This document shows, piece by piece, positions 34,220-42,574 of a stretch of DNA of 64,000 nt. The first letter of the stretch is position 1; every line of letters starts with the position of its first letter. A program made the position numbers and the translations under genes. The stretch comes from Ancylomarina salipaludis (GTDB taxonomy: Bacteria; Bacteroidota; Bacteroidia; Bacteroidales; Marinifilaceae). The notes below the pieces were generated by a model. That model searched no databases and was not told the origin of the DNA. It was given only the letters and a program-made list of their open reading frames with translations. The stretch lies in the NCBI RefSeq assembly GCF_004122035.1, contig NZ_SAXA01000004.1, positions 1-64,000 of the forward strand, written 5' to 3'.

Positions 34220-35518
34220 TTAAACTTCTTCATTTTCAGATGGTTTTTCTGTGTCCCATCTCTCAACAATGGCGGCACCCACGCTGTCGCCCCAAACATT
34301 TATTGTGGTTCTGAACCTATCAAGAAGCCAGTCAATGCTTAAGAGTAGGCCTATCCCTTCAATGGGCAGGTTTACGGCTCGTAAAACAATAAGCATGGTC
34401 ACCAATCCGGCTTCAGGAATACCGGCTGCACCTATAGCTGCAAGAGTTGCGGTTAAAATAACAATCAATTGCTGAATCCAAGAGAGTTCAATGCCATATA
34501 GCTGAGCGATGAAAATGGCAGCGACTGCCTCATACAGGGCCGTTCCGTCCATATTAATGGTGGCACCCAAAGGCAGAACAAAATTGCTGACTTTTTCAGA
34601 AACCTTATTTTCTTCGTGCACGCCTTGTAGAGTTAAAGGAAGTGTGGCAGTACTCGAAGCGGTTGAAAAGGCATTCAGAAGAGCAGTTGCCACTCCTTTT
34701 AGATAGCTGGCAATAGATCGTTTCCCGAATAATTTCAACAGTAAACTTAAAAAGAGAAAACCATGCAGAGCAAGACCAATAAGCACAGTTAGTGCATATA
34801 AACCCAAAGAAAGGAGCTCGGGAATAAAGGCTTTAAATCCTCCGGAATGGGCAACGCGAGCAGCAATTAATCCCAGAATTCCTAATGGAGCTAAATACAT
34901 CACCCAATGCACTAATTTGAGAATGGCATCGTTCATCACAGAAAAGAGTTCAATGCTTTTCTTTGCCTTTTTGCCCAGTGATGAGAGGGCAGCACCAAAA
35001 AAAATGGAGAATAGAATGAGAGGCAGGATATCCATTTTTTCCATGGCGAGAAAGAGGTTGTAGCCTATTAATCCTTGTTGTTCTTTTTCGGGATTGCCTA
35101 CGATCAGTTCTTTTAAAGCCGTGAAAATATCAACCGGTAGAAATTCTGAATTGGCGGGGAGTTCGTTGGTGGCAATTACTTGATTGATGCCGGGTTGAAT
35201 CAGGTTTACCAAAACAATACCGATACTTGCGGCAACGGCTGTGGTAATTAAATAATAGGCCAATGTTTTACTGCCCAGTGTGCCCAGTTGACTTAAGTTT
35301 TGAATGCGGGAGATACCCACAATCATGGATAGAACCACAATAGGAACAACCAGTAGCATCAGAATATTGAGAAAGATTTGGCCGAAAATTTCAAGTTTGA
35401 TCCCAATGGAAGGGAAGAAGCCACCCAGAATAAATCCTAAGATGATTGCCGTAACAATGGCAATCAGCAGAATCAGGCTTTCTTTCGAAGCCTTGGGTTT
35501 TGTCTGGGATGCATTCAT
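34220..35518 (-). CDS. Dicarboxylate/amino acid:cation symporter (DAACS family)
   Basis: A 432-residue sodium- or proton-coupled transporter related to GltP/GltT. It has eight or more transmembrane segments and the family signatures: GIPEAGLVTMLIVLRA, NMDGTALYEAVAAIFIAQLYG with the conserved NMDGT, and the serine-rich hairpin FSTASSTATLPLTL. The DRFRTTINVWGD motif near the C terminus binds substrate in DAACS members, where the Arg is usual for acidic substrates. Likely imports glutamate, aspartate or C4-dicarboxylates. Probably a single gene, upstream of and separate from the bio operon. Confidence 0.93.
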   Translation of the reverse strand: MNASQTKPKASKESLILLIAIVTAIILGFILGGFFPSIGIKLEIFGQIFLNILMLLVVPIVVLSMIVGISRIQNLSQLGTLGSKTLAYYLITTAVAASIGIVLVNLIQPGINQVIATNELPANSEFLPVDIFTALKELIVGNPEKEQQGLIGYNLFLAMEKMDILPLILFSIFFGAALSSLGKKAKKSIELFSVMNDAILKLVHWVMYLAPLGILGLIAARVAHSGGFKAFIPELLSLGLYALTVLIGLALHGFLFLSLLLKLFGKRSIASYLKGVATALLNAFSTASSTATLPLTLQGVHEENKVSEKVSNFVLPLGATINMDGTALYEAVAAIFIAQLYGIELSWIQQLIVILTATLAAIGAAGIPEAGLVTMLIVLRAVNLPIEGIGLLLSIDWLLDRFRTTINVWGDSVGAAIVERWDTEKPSENEEV

Positions 35519-35669
35519 AAGAGAAAAATCATTGGTTTCTCATAAAAGTTACGAATTTTTGTTTTTATACTTGTCAGGATTGTTTCCTTTTAAAAAAAGA
35601 AACCTGATAAATAGAGTCCTAAAAGAGAGCTTATTATCAGGTTTAAATATCTGTAACTGTTCTGAAGAT

Positions 35670-36398
35670 TTATAAGGAAGCTTCCTCCGTTTTACTTGAA
35701 TCTTCAATTAGGGCTTTCAATTCCTTCAGTTCAGGTCCGGTAAATGAACGGTATTTCCCGCGTTTCAGACTTCCCAGCTTGATGTTCATAATTCGAATGC
35801 GTTTCAGTTCCTTAACCTCATAGTCAAGATAGTCGCACATGCGACGGATCTGACGATTTAAGCCTTGAGTCAGGATAATATTAAAGGTGTAAGTATCAAT
35901 TTGTTTCACTTTGCATTTCTCGGTTACTGTATCGAGAATCGGAATTCCATTGCTCATTCTTCGGATGAAATCAGGTGTAATCGGTTTATTGACACGTACC
36001 ACATATTCTTTCTCATGATTATTTTTAGCACGAAGAATTTTGTTGACGATGTCACCATCATTGGTCATGAAAATAAGACCTTCGCTGGGTTTATCGATTC
36101 GCCCCACCGGGAAAATACGCTCGGGGTAGCCAATGAAATCGATGATATTACCTTTGATACTGGTGTCGGTTGTGCAGGTGATACCCACAGGCTTGTTGAA
36201 AATCAAATAGATATTGCCCACCTCTTTTGTAATCACTTTACCATCAACCGTAATTTTATCGGCAGCTGTTACTTTCAGCCCCATTTCGGCAGGCTGTCCA
36301 TTTACTTTAACTTTCCCTTCTTCAATCAGTCTGTCAGCAGCCCGACGCGAGCAGAAGCCTGTTTCGGATATGGCTTTATTGAGTCGTTTGTATTCCAT
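35670..36398 (-). CDS. rluF: 23S rRNA pseudouridine synthase RluF
   Basis: A 242-residue RsuA-family enzyme. Residues 3-50 form an S4 RNA-binding domain (RLNKAISETGFCSRRAADRLIEEGKVKVNG); the catalytic Asp is in VGRIDKPSEGLIFMTNDG (about residues 98-115), and the C-terminal LTQGLNRQIRRMCDYLDYEVKELKRIRIMNIKLG is characteristic of RluF, which modifies U2604 of 23S rRNA. Stand-alone gene. Confidence 0.93.
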   Translation of the reverse strand: MEYKRLNKAISETGFCSRRAADRLIEEGKVKVNGQPAEMGLKVTAADKITVDGKVITKEVGNIYLIFNKPVGITCTTDTSIKGNIIDFIGYPERIFPVGRIDKPSEGLIFMTNDGDIVNKILRAKNNHEKEYVVRVNKPITPDFIRRMSNGIPILDTVTEKCKVKQIDTYTFNIILTQGLNRQIRRMCDYLDYEVKELKRIRIMNIKLGSLKRGKYRSFTGPELKELKALIEDSSKTEEASL

Positions 36399-36730
36399 GT
36401 TATACTCCTGTAATTTTTTACAAAAAACGGACTATTACAGCTTCTTTGCAATTAATTTTATGACTATTTCATTGTTAATGGCAAAAGTTCTGTCTGTCAG
36501 AAGCTAAGTTAGCTGATTCAGGTGTTTTTATCGTAAAATAAACATGCTCAAAAATCAGTTGTTCTGGGCTTGATTCTCTCTGTAAATGAATTTCTTGTGG
36601 AATGTACTTGCTTGGTGTGTAAAGATATTTCGTGAAAAAATAAAGTTGATTTAATACAGGGCGTATATAAATTTAATTCTAATGGTTAACTTCGTTATAA
36701 TATGAAAACTATAAATTAAGCTATCAGGTG
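36399..36730. other. Intergenic region between divergent genes
   Basis: About 330 bp, AT-rich, no ORF, no strong hairpin. It should contain the promoters of rluF and of the exported protein gene at 36731. Confidence 0.3.
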
Positions 36731-37798
36731 ATGAAAAAAAGCTTGGGAATACTGGTAATTGGACTAATACTGGGTGTTGGTACGATTAATGCACAAGTTT
36801 CGAATAAACGATTTATGATTAAGTCGGGACATGTGGAATACAAACTTGAGGGAATGACTAAAGGGACATGCTCGATTTGGTTTGATGATTACGGGCGTTT
36901 GTATCGTGAGGAAAAGAAAGCAACTACAACTACAAATGTATTAGGAATGAAAAGTGTGGAAGATGATCATACCTTGAAGATTGTTGATGGCGTAAATTCT
37001 TATAATATTGATTTGATAAATCAAACAGGAACAAAACACCGTTTTAAACTTCCTGCCGAATTCCAGAATTTTGTAGATGGGATGGATGAGCAGCAAAAAA
37101 AGAAATTAGCACTTGAAACCTTACAGGCATTTGGGGGTAAAATGATGGGGATAGAAACGTTTATGGGACGTGAGTGCGAGATAATTGAAGTTATGGGAAC
37201 GACTCAGAGTACATACAAAGGCATCCCGTTGAAAACGAAGTCAGAGATTATGGGAACTTCCACCGAAATAGCAGATTTATTCGAGGAGAACATTTCTGTA
37301 TCAGCCAGTTTGTTTGAAGTTCCGGACGGGATCGAGATGATGGATTTAAATCAGGAAACAGATGCTATGGACCTGGACCTTTCGGATGATGATGCGGATG
37401 AGGAGATTGTGCCATTAACATATTCTTTCCAGAAGTTTGAGATGGCGATTGATAAGGTGCAATATCAAGGCTATAAAAAAAGCATGTGTATGCCAATGGG
37501 AGGTCAGTATATGGCTGCCTTTATGAAAGGTTTGCAAGAAAGTTTTATGATTTCGGCTCTTTCAAATCAAGGTTTTCAATCAGAGATGTTGAATACTGAG
37601 GCCAACGAATACGAACGATTCGTGAAGAATGGAAGAGAGATGTATTTTGGCAAAATGAGAGATGAGGAATCAGGCGAGGATGATGGGAATGTTTTGTTTA
37701 TTGAATACCCTCAGCACGAAATGGTTATTTCGATAATGAGTCCGTCGGCCATGTCAAAAGAAAGTTTATTGGTTATAGCCAATCAATTGCAGTTTTAA
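36731..37798 (+). CDS. Exported protein of unknown function (DUF4412-like pattern)
   Basis: A 355-residue secreted or periplasmic protein with a signal peptide ending INAQ (about residue 21). The body has a beta-rich first half (HVEYKLEGMTKGTCSIWFDDYGRLYREEK, then KHRFKLPAEF) and ETFMGRECEIIEVMG, a layout seen in DUF4412/LolA-like exported proteins of Bacteroidota. A very acidic linker (DLDLSDDDADEE) separates a second domain rich in Met. No catalytic motif is visible. GTG 36728 is in frame just before the ATG. It is followed by the transposase gene 115 bp later. Confidence 0.65.
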   Translation: MKKSLGILVIGLILGVGTINAQVSNKRFMIKSGHVEYKLEGMTKGTCSIWFDDYGRLYREEKKATTTTNVLGMKSVEDDHTLKIVDGVNSYNIDLINQTGTKHRFKLPAEFQNFVDGMDEQQKKKLALETLQAFGGKMMGIETFMGRECEIIEVMGTTQSTYKGIPLKTKSEIMGTSTEIADLFEENISVSASLFEVPDGIEMMDLNQETDAMDLDLSDDDADEEIVPLTYSFQKFEMAIDKVQYQGYKKSMCMPMGGQYMAAFMKGLQESFMISALSNQGFQSEMLNTEANEYERFVKNGREMYFGKMRDEESGEDDGNVLFIEYPQHEMVISIMSPSAMSKESLLVIANQLQF

Positions 37799-37913
37799 TG
37801 GATTCAATGTAATTAAAGTAAGCTTATAAAATAGTGTTAAAGCTATGGTACTGTGAGGATTCATTCCAAAGGAGTGCGGATTATTTATTATCTTTAATAG
37901 AAAATTGTTAGAT

Positions 37914-38366
37914 ATGCCTCAATCCTTAGTACAGAACTACATTCATATTTGCTTTAGCACTAAAGCTCGTCTGCCCTTAATTCATGATTCAATTCAGAAT
38001 GAGTTGTTTGCATATTTAGGAGGTATTTGCAAAAAATTAGAATCACAACCGTTAATTGTTGGCGGAACCAATGATCATGTTCATTTATTGGTAAACCTTT
38101 CCCGCAAGATGGCTTTAATGGATTTGATTGAAAAGCTAAAAACACATTCATCGAAATGGATTAAATTAAAAGATCCCAAATTTTCAAATTTCTATTGGCA
38201 GCATGGTTATGGTGGGTTTTCTGTTAATCCCCAACAGGTTGATAGGGTGGTTGCGTATATTCAAAATCAGAGGGCACATCATCGTAAAGCATCATTTCAA
38301 GAGGAATATCGGATGATATTGAGAAGATATAGTATAGATTTTGATGAGCGATTTTTGTGGGATTAG
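37914..38366 (+). CDS. IS200-like Y1 (REP-associated) transposase
   Basis: A 150-residue HUH single-strand transposase. The HUH motif is His55-x-His57 in TNDHVHLLV, and the catalytic Tyr115 sits in VVAYIQNQRAHHRK. The short N terminus SLVQNYIHICFSTKARLPLI and absence of a tnpB partner place it with single-copy REP-associated (RAYT-like) proteins rather than active IS605 elements. No flanking terminal inverted repeats were seen. About 1.15 kb of dense palindromes starts right after its stop codon, the classic RAYT-REP arrangement. TTG 37905 is in frame upstream. Confidence 0.85.
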   Translation: MPQSLVQNYIHICFSTKARLPLIHDSIQNELFAYLGGICKKLESQPLIVGGTNDHVHLLVNLSRKMALMDLIEKLKTHSSKWIKLKDPKFSNFYWQHGYGGFSVNPQQVDRVVAYIQNQRAHHRKASFQEEYRMILRRYSIDFDERFLWD

Positions 38367-39520
38367 TTTGTAGTGACGACGCACCTTTGGTGCTTAGAAT
38401 TGTTTATGATTCTTGCATAGCCCTAACGGACTATGTTTTATGATTATGCACCTTCGGTGCTTTTCCTATTCAATTATTTATGTATAGCCCTAATGGACTA
38501 GGCATTATGATTATGCTCTTTGGTGTAAATTTTCTAATATCATAAGTCGCACCAAGGGTGCGATGTTTGCTAGCCTTGTCTGATAAGGCAAGGCTAATGT
38601 ATATGGTTATCGAGGTAAGCTCTAAGGGAGCGAAATATTCTGATGAGAACTATTCATAATAGGAAGTTGAATTCATTGAATTAAGATGTTTAGCAATCAC
38701 CCCAAACCCCTAAAGGGGCTTAAACAGTTTGGTTTCATTTAGATCCCCTTTAGGGGACTAAGGGGTGGATGTTTTTATGATTGTGCACCTTCGGTGCAAA
38801 TTCCCATTTTGAAATCATATTGAGGTATGCGTATATGATTATAGCACGTTTGGGAAAATAGTTAGCACCAAGGGTGCGTTATTTTATAGTCTTGTCTTAA
38901 TAAGGCAAGGCTAAGGTGTAGGGTCATTTGGCTAAGCTCCAAAGGAGCGAAATCTTTTTGGGAGCTATTTTTAACAGGGCGTCAGAGTCGTTAAATTTAA
39001 ATGTTGTGATTACCCCAAACCCCTAAAGGGGCTTAAATATCTTGGTTTAATCCAGATCCCCTTTAGGGGACTTAGGGGTGGATGTTTTTATGATTGTGCA
39101 CCTTCGGTGCTAGTTTTTTCTGTTATAATGCATTGAGGAAAGCGTATCTGATTTCAGTTGTGTTTTTTATTATAAGTCGCACCAAGGGTGCGATGTTTGC
39201 TAGCCTTGTCTGATAAGGCAAGGCTAAGGTGTATGGTTATCTAGGTAAGCTCTAAGGGAGCGAAATATTCTGATGAGAACTATTTATAATAGGAAGTTGA
39301 ATTCATTGAATTAAGATGTTTAGCAATCACCCCAACCCCTAAAGGGGCTTAAACAGTTTGGTTTCATTTAAATCCCCTTCAGGGGACTTAGGGGTGGATG
39401 CCTTTGTTGTCTCATCATTTCTGCATAGCACCAAGGGTGCGATGTTTGCAAGCCTTGTCTGATAAGGCTAAGATGTATGGTCATTTGGCTAAGCTCCAAA
39501 GGAGCGGAATCATCGTTTAG
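38367..39520. repeat. Array of interspersed palindromes in a ~315-bp tandem unit (REP-like), next to the RAYT gene
   Basis: Five small palindrome families recur: GCACCTTCGGTGC (38447, 38785, 39098), GCACCAAGGGTGC (38549, 38865, 39179, 39428), an AGCCTTG...CAAGGCT stem (38572, 38888 degenerate, 39202, 39450 truncated), AAGCTCC/T-AAAGGAGCG (about 38617, 38935, 39247, 39491), and a paired CCCCTAAAGGGG...CCCCTTTAGGGG block inside CACCCC...GGGGTG (38698, 39012, 39329). They keep the same order, giving units beginning near 38549, 38865, 39179 and a shortened one at 39428. The first and third units are nearly identical over more than 200 bp. Two further TAGCCCTAACGGACTA-type palindromes (38418, 38484) lie nearest the transposase. 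No coding potential. Confidence 0.85.
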
Positions 39521-39632
39521 CTCAGGCTTAATAAGGATCGATTGCATTTTACTATAATGTAGAAAATACCGGATGCTAAGCTCTAAATTATTATCTTTGT
39601 TCCCATTAATAAAAGACTACAAACTGAATCTC

Positions 39633-39893
39633 ATGTCAGAACATTATAAGTTTTTCCAGAATACCGAGTGTGAATATTTTCCTTGCCATAAAGTTGAAAA
39701 CGAGGCGGATTTTAATTGTCTGTTTTGTTTTTGTCCCTTATACATGTTAAAAGATAAGTGCGGGGGGAATTTTAAATACACCAATGGGTTTAAAAATTGT
39801 GCTGACTGTACCATTCCGCATACCCGAAAATCGCATGAATATATGATGAGTAAAATGGGAGAGGTGTGTAAACTGGCAAGTGAAAAGGAGTAA
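39633..39893 (+). CDS. Small cysteine-rich metal-binding domain protein
   Basis: An 86-residue protein of the cysteine-rich small domain family: HYKFFQNTECEYFPCHKVENEADFNCLFCFCPLYMLKDKCGGNFKYTNGFKNCADCTIPH. Nine or more cysteines in this spacing suggest a zinc or Fe-S site. The family often sits beside cobalamin or metal genes, which is not the case here. The frame is open to 39573, but homologues start at MSxHYKFFQN, hence ATG 39633. It is just after the palindrome array. Confidence 0.88.
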   Translation: MSEHYKFFQNTECEYFPCHKVENEADFNCLFCFCPLYMLKDKCGGNFKYTNGFKNCADCTIPHTRKSHEYMMSKMGEVCKLASEKE

Positions 39894-40022
39894 TGCGTTG
39901 AGATCAGCTATTTTGCTAAAGCCACTCATCTGACAGCTAATACCGATTGCTATTTCAAATCAAATTGTTTGAGTGACGCTTGTTTTACGTGTTGGTTTCT
40001 AGGGTTTTAGTTAGGCTTTTTT

Positions 40023-40036
40023 AACGTTTAAACGTT
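40023..40036. promoter_or_regulatory. Perfect palindrome AACGTTTAAACGTT, possible operator
   Basis: A 14-bp perfect palindrome ending 9 bp before the -33 TTG of the promoter at 40046-40075. Its position suits an activator or repressor site for the lipoprotein gene; no regulator is adjacent. Confidence 0.4.
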
Positions 40037-40045
40037 TGAGAAAGA

Positions 40046-40075
40046 TTGTTAGCTTCATTCTTTTCCATAATTTTG
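40046..40075 (+). promoter_or_regulatory. Bacteroidota-type promoter (-33 TTG, -7 TAATTTTG)
   Basis: TTG 40046-40048, 19-nt spacer, TAATTTTG 40068-40075. The expected start near 40082 leaves about 80 nt of leader before ATG 40164. Confidence 0.55.
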
Positions 40076-40163
40076 CACCGCTTTTAAAAAGCCAGCCGAT
40101 TCTTTATTAATTAAGAGTCTGGTTCTGATTTGTATGCATTTATTTAAAAGAAAGGTTTTGACA

Positions 40164-40904
40164 ATGAGAAATTTATTGATGGCAGTTTTGCTTGGTTTTA
40201 GTGCATTCGTACTTTTTAGCTGTTCGGGTGATGATACGGTAGTAAAGGATGACAGAAGTTTTGTGACGCATACCGATGTCGATTATTTTATCAATCGTGA
40301 CGGAACTATCGATGTGATGCTGACCGGCGCCTTTGATGATGGATCTCAGAACCTGGGGAGCGTGGTCAGACGTGCCTTTGTGTATGGAACCGCATCGAAA
40401 CCTGTCGTGAATACAAGTAATACAGCTATAGCAGTAGGCCCCGGAGATGTTCGTGCGACGCTTGAAAACCTGAAACGAAATACCCGCTATTTTATCAGAG
40501 GATTTCTAGAAATGAGCGATGGCAGCTTTTTTTATGGCAACGAAATACAAGCCAATACCCAAGTTGATGCCAGCCAAAGCCGATCGATAGTTATGGAGGT
40601 GATCACACCTAAATCCATTGCTATAGAAGCTACAGTTATTAATGCTGCCGTAAAAGTGATTGAACTGGAAGAGGAGTCGCCTGTTGAACTTGGATTGCAG
40701 TACAGTATGAACAGCGATTTTACCGATGCAGTGACCTTGCTTGCTGATAATTTGGAAGGCAATGTTTTTGAGACCAGTTATTTTGCTGATGCTACCAATC
40801 TAACTCCAAATACCGATTATCATTTTAGACCTTACGCCAAATATGCTGATGGCAGTATCAGTTATGGCGGATCTCATACGCTTGTTATTCGTACAAGAAA
40901 CTAG
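40164..40904 (+). CDS. Lipoprotein with fibronectin-III-like repeats, unknown function
   Basis: A 246-residue lipoprotein with the signal peptide MRNLLMAVLLGFSAFVLFSC. The mature part looks like two Fn3-like beta domains: the first with LENLKRNTRYFIRGFLEMSDGSFFYGNE, the second with LTPNTDYHFRPYAKYADGSISYGG; both show the L.PnT.Y..R.y....G...yG pattern of surface Fn3 modules in this phylum. No enzymatic motif. ATG 40134 is in frame but would add ten residues before the signal peptide. Strong terminator downstream. Confidence 0.75.
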   Translation: MRNLLMAVLLGFSAFVLFSCSGDDTVVKDDRSFVTHTDVDYFINRDGTIDVMLTGAFDDGSQNLGSVVRRAFVYGTASKPVVNTSNTAIAVGPGDVRATLENLKRNTRYFIRGFLEMSDGSFFYGNEIQANTQVDASQSRSIVMEVITPKSIAIEATVINAAVKVIELEEESPVELGLQYSMNSDFTDAVTLLADNLEGNVFETSYFADATNLTPNTDYHFRPYAKYADGSISYGGSHTLVIRTRN

Positions 40905-40941
40905 TTTTTTTCGCCCTTTCAGGAGAGGTCCTCAAATTATA

Positions 40942-40982
40942 AAACAAGCCCCATAGTGTATTTCGCATTGCGGGGCTTGTTT
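40942..40982. terminator. Bidirectional terminator
   Basis: AAACAAGCCCC / GGGGCTTGTTT, an 11-bp perfect stem with a 19-nt loop, between two convergent genes. Confidence 0.75.
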
Positions 40983-41002
40983 CGTTTCGCTACTCATCAT
41001 CA

Positions 41003-41636
41003 TTATTCTATTGGATTCAGAACCACCCGAATAATTTCTGATTGTTTACCAACCTTTTTGCCACCGTATATGTAGTAGGCATAATACTCTCTGACCTCTG
41101 TCTGTTTTGGGTTCAATCGCGGACGCGTGTCGTCAAAACCAGATGCTCTCACGCTGGTTTGGAAATTATAGTCCCCGTCGTTGATCTTGCCGTAAAGCAT
41201 GATGCCTTCGAAAGGAAATTTTGTAAAACTCAGATGGGGAACTCCACCCACTTCTTTTCCTTTTAAATCGGGTTTCTTATTATTGGTATTTTCTATTCGG
41301 TCCTCATTAACCAATCCCAGTTCCAATTTAATCTCAGGCGTTACCAAAGGGGTGTTGTCAATCAGCTTTTTATAATTTCTTAGGTTTTTACTTACCTGAT
41401 TGTGCCCGCTTACATATATTTTTCTGGAATCGTAAGATACTTTTCTGTCTATGTTTTTTTGATTGCGCCGTGTTTCGTCGGCTTGCAATTCTGCGATTAG
41501 AGTTTCTGTGGCCTCTTTAGGTAAAATCCCCGATTCGATGTATTTGGGGGGCATTTAACAGAAAGTTATCTCTTTTCTGAGCAAAACCTTCTTCGTTAGA
41601 TTCGATAAAATCCTTTTTAATAATTATTTGTGCCAT
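41003..41636 (-). pseudogene. Unknown Bacteroidota protein with Fn3-like C terminus, frameshifted at a G6/C6 run
   Basis: Two overlapping frames make one gene. From ATG 41636 the first 28 codons (MAQIIIKKDFIESNEEGF...) run into a run of six C on the coding strand (41546-41551); dropping one C joins them in frame to the remaining 182 codons (PKYIESGILPKEATETLI...). The restored product is about 210 residues, cytosolic, with a helical N-terminal half and a C terminus (REYYAYYIYGGKKVGKQSEIIRVVL) like the domain ending many small Bacteroidota proteins of unknown role. It could be a decayed gene, a phase-variable one, or a sequencing error. An intact ORF of 183 codons remains if translation starts at 41554. 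Confidence 0.65.
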
Positions 41637-41781
41637 TGTTTTTAATTTTATGGGTAAAACATATTGTTTAGGATCCTATAATAAAGTTATGGAAGTTTTT
41701 TTTTTGAAAAAACAATTATTTTGAACTGATTTTTTTTTAATGTACCCTACATCCCGAATTTACTGGTGTTTTGACTTATTG

Positions 41782-41814
41782 TTGTATTGTATTGTATTGT
41801 ATTGTATTGTATTG
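41782..41814. repeat. Pentanucleotide microsatellite (TTGTA)6 TTG
   Basis: Six uninterrupted copies of TTGTA plus TTG. A five-base unit would change spacing by half a helical turn on slippage. It lies about 145 bp upstream of the frameshifted minus-strand gene. Confidence 0.9.
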
Positions 41815-42148
41815 ACAGACTGCACATTAGTGTTTTGTGGTGCTGTTTTTTTATGTTGCAATTTGCAAAATAATATTTCGTTAAGTTTTTGGAAAAGGTA
41901 AAATGGGAGGTGTACAAAAAATCTAATGATTTTTAATGTTTGTTTCAGATTGATTATCTGGTGATTAATTGATTTTGTGGGGGATGGAGCATAAATTGAC
42001 GTTTTATAAGAAATAATTTATTTCGTTAAGTTTGTTTTAAGGTTGAAAAGAGTTGAAACTCTCATAAAACATAGTCTTGCATGTGTTTGTTTTATTTTGG
42101 TGTAAAATACGTTGAGTCAGCGTTTTTTTGAGAAAATTTGTTTTTTTA

Positions 42149-42197
42149 CAAATTGTAACGGGCATTTTGCAAATTGTAAAATGCCCGTTACAGTTTG
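42149..42197. repeat. Large palindrome (20-bp arms)
   Basis: Arms 42149-42168 and 42178-42197 around TAACGGGCATTTT pair with one G-T wobble; the loop is 9 nt (GCAAATTGT). There is no T-run directly after it, so it is not a plain terminator. The motif GTAACGGG recurs at 42281 flanked by TTTTGCAAAACG copies. Confidence 0.8.
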
Positions 42198-42269
42198 CAA
42201 AAGACTCTTTTTAATTCATTTTGGACCTTTTTCAAGACGGAAAAGACCCTTTTTGAGTCCATTTTTCTC

Positions 42270-42302
42270 TTTTGCAAAACGTAACGGGTCTTTTGCAAAA
42301 CG
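42270..42302. repeat. Direct repeats TTTTGCAAAACG flanking TAACGGGTC
   Basis: Two copies of TTTTGCAAAACG, at 42270-42281 and 42291-42302, enclose TAACGGGTC, a variant of the core of the palindrome 80 bp upstream. TTTGCAAA itself is palindromic. Confidence 0.7.
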
Positions 42303-42574
42303 ATTTGAGCCCAAACTAAAACGTAAAATGCTCTATATTTTCTGATTTTCCCCCTTCCCAATTTGACAAAAACGCTTTTATTATGAAGAGTGATTCTATT
42401 TTACACTTGTTTATAGTTTTACTTCAGCTCAGAATACTGTTTAGTTCAGATAATTTTTAATTTTAGTGAGCCAAATTTAGAGGTGTTCTTATCCCTTCAA
42501 TTTAGGGTGTAAAAAGACCTTGGTAGAAGATATATAAGAAATAACAGCCATATGGTTGTTATAGCCCATTATAA

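Larger units (their letters stand above)
41637..42574. other. Long noncoding stretch with repeats
   Basis: Nearly 940 bp without a convincing gene. It holds long T-runs (41696-41746), the TTGTA microsatellite, a duplicated ATTTCGTTAAGTTT (near 41874 and 42018), a 20-bp-arm palindrome and repeated TTTTGCAAAACG motifs. A 77-codon frame at 42112-42345 is produced by these repeats and is not believed to be coding. Confidence 0.6.

Noticed and set aside
37914-38366. Complete IS200/IS605 insertion sequence
   Set aside because: There is no tnpB and no recognisable left/right end hairpin with a target site on both sides; the single gene plus one-sided palindrome array fits a RAYT better.
38367-39520. 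CRISPR array
   Set aside because: Repeats are several different palindromes with conserved, not unique, intervening sequence and about 315-bp periodicity; no cas genes are near.
42112-42345. 77-codon ORF rich in Phe, Lys and Arg
   Set aside because: It is produced by translating the palindrome and TTTTGCAAAACG repeats; the sequence is better explained as noncoding repeats.
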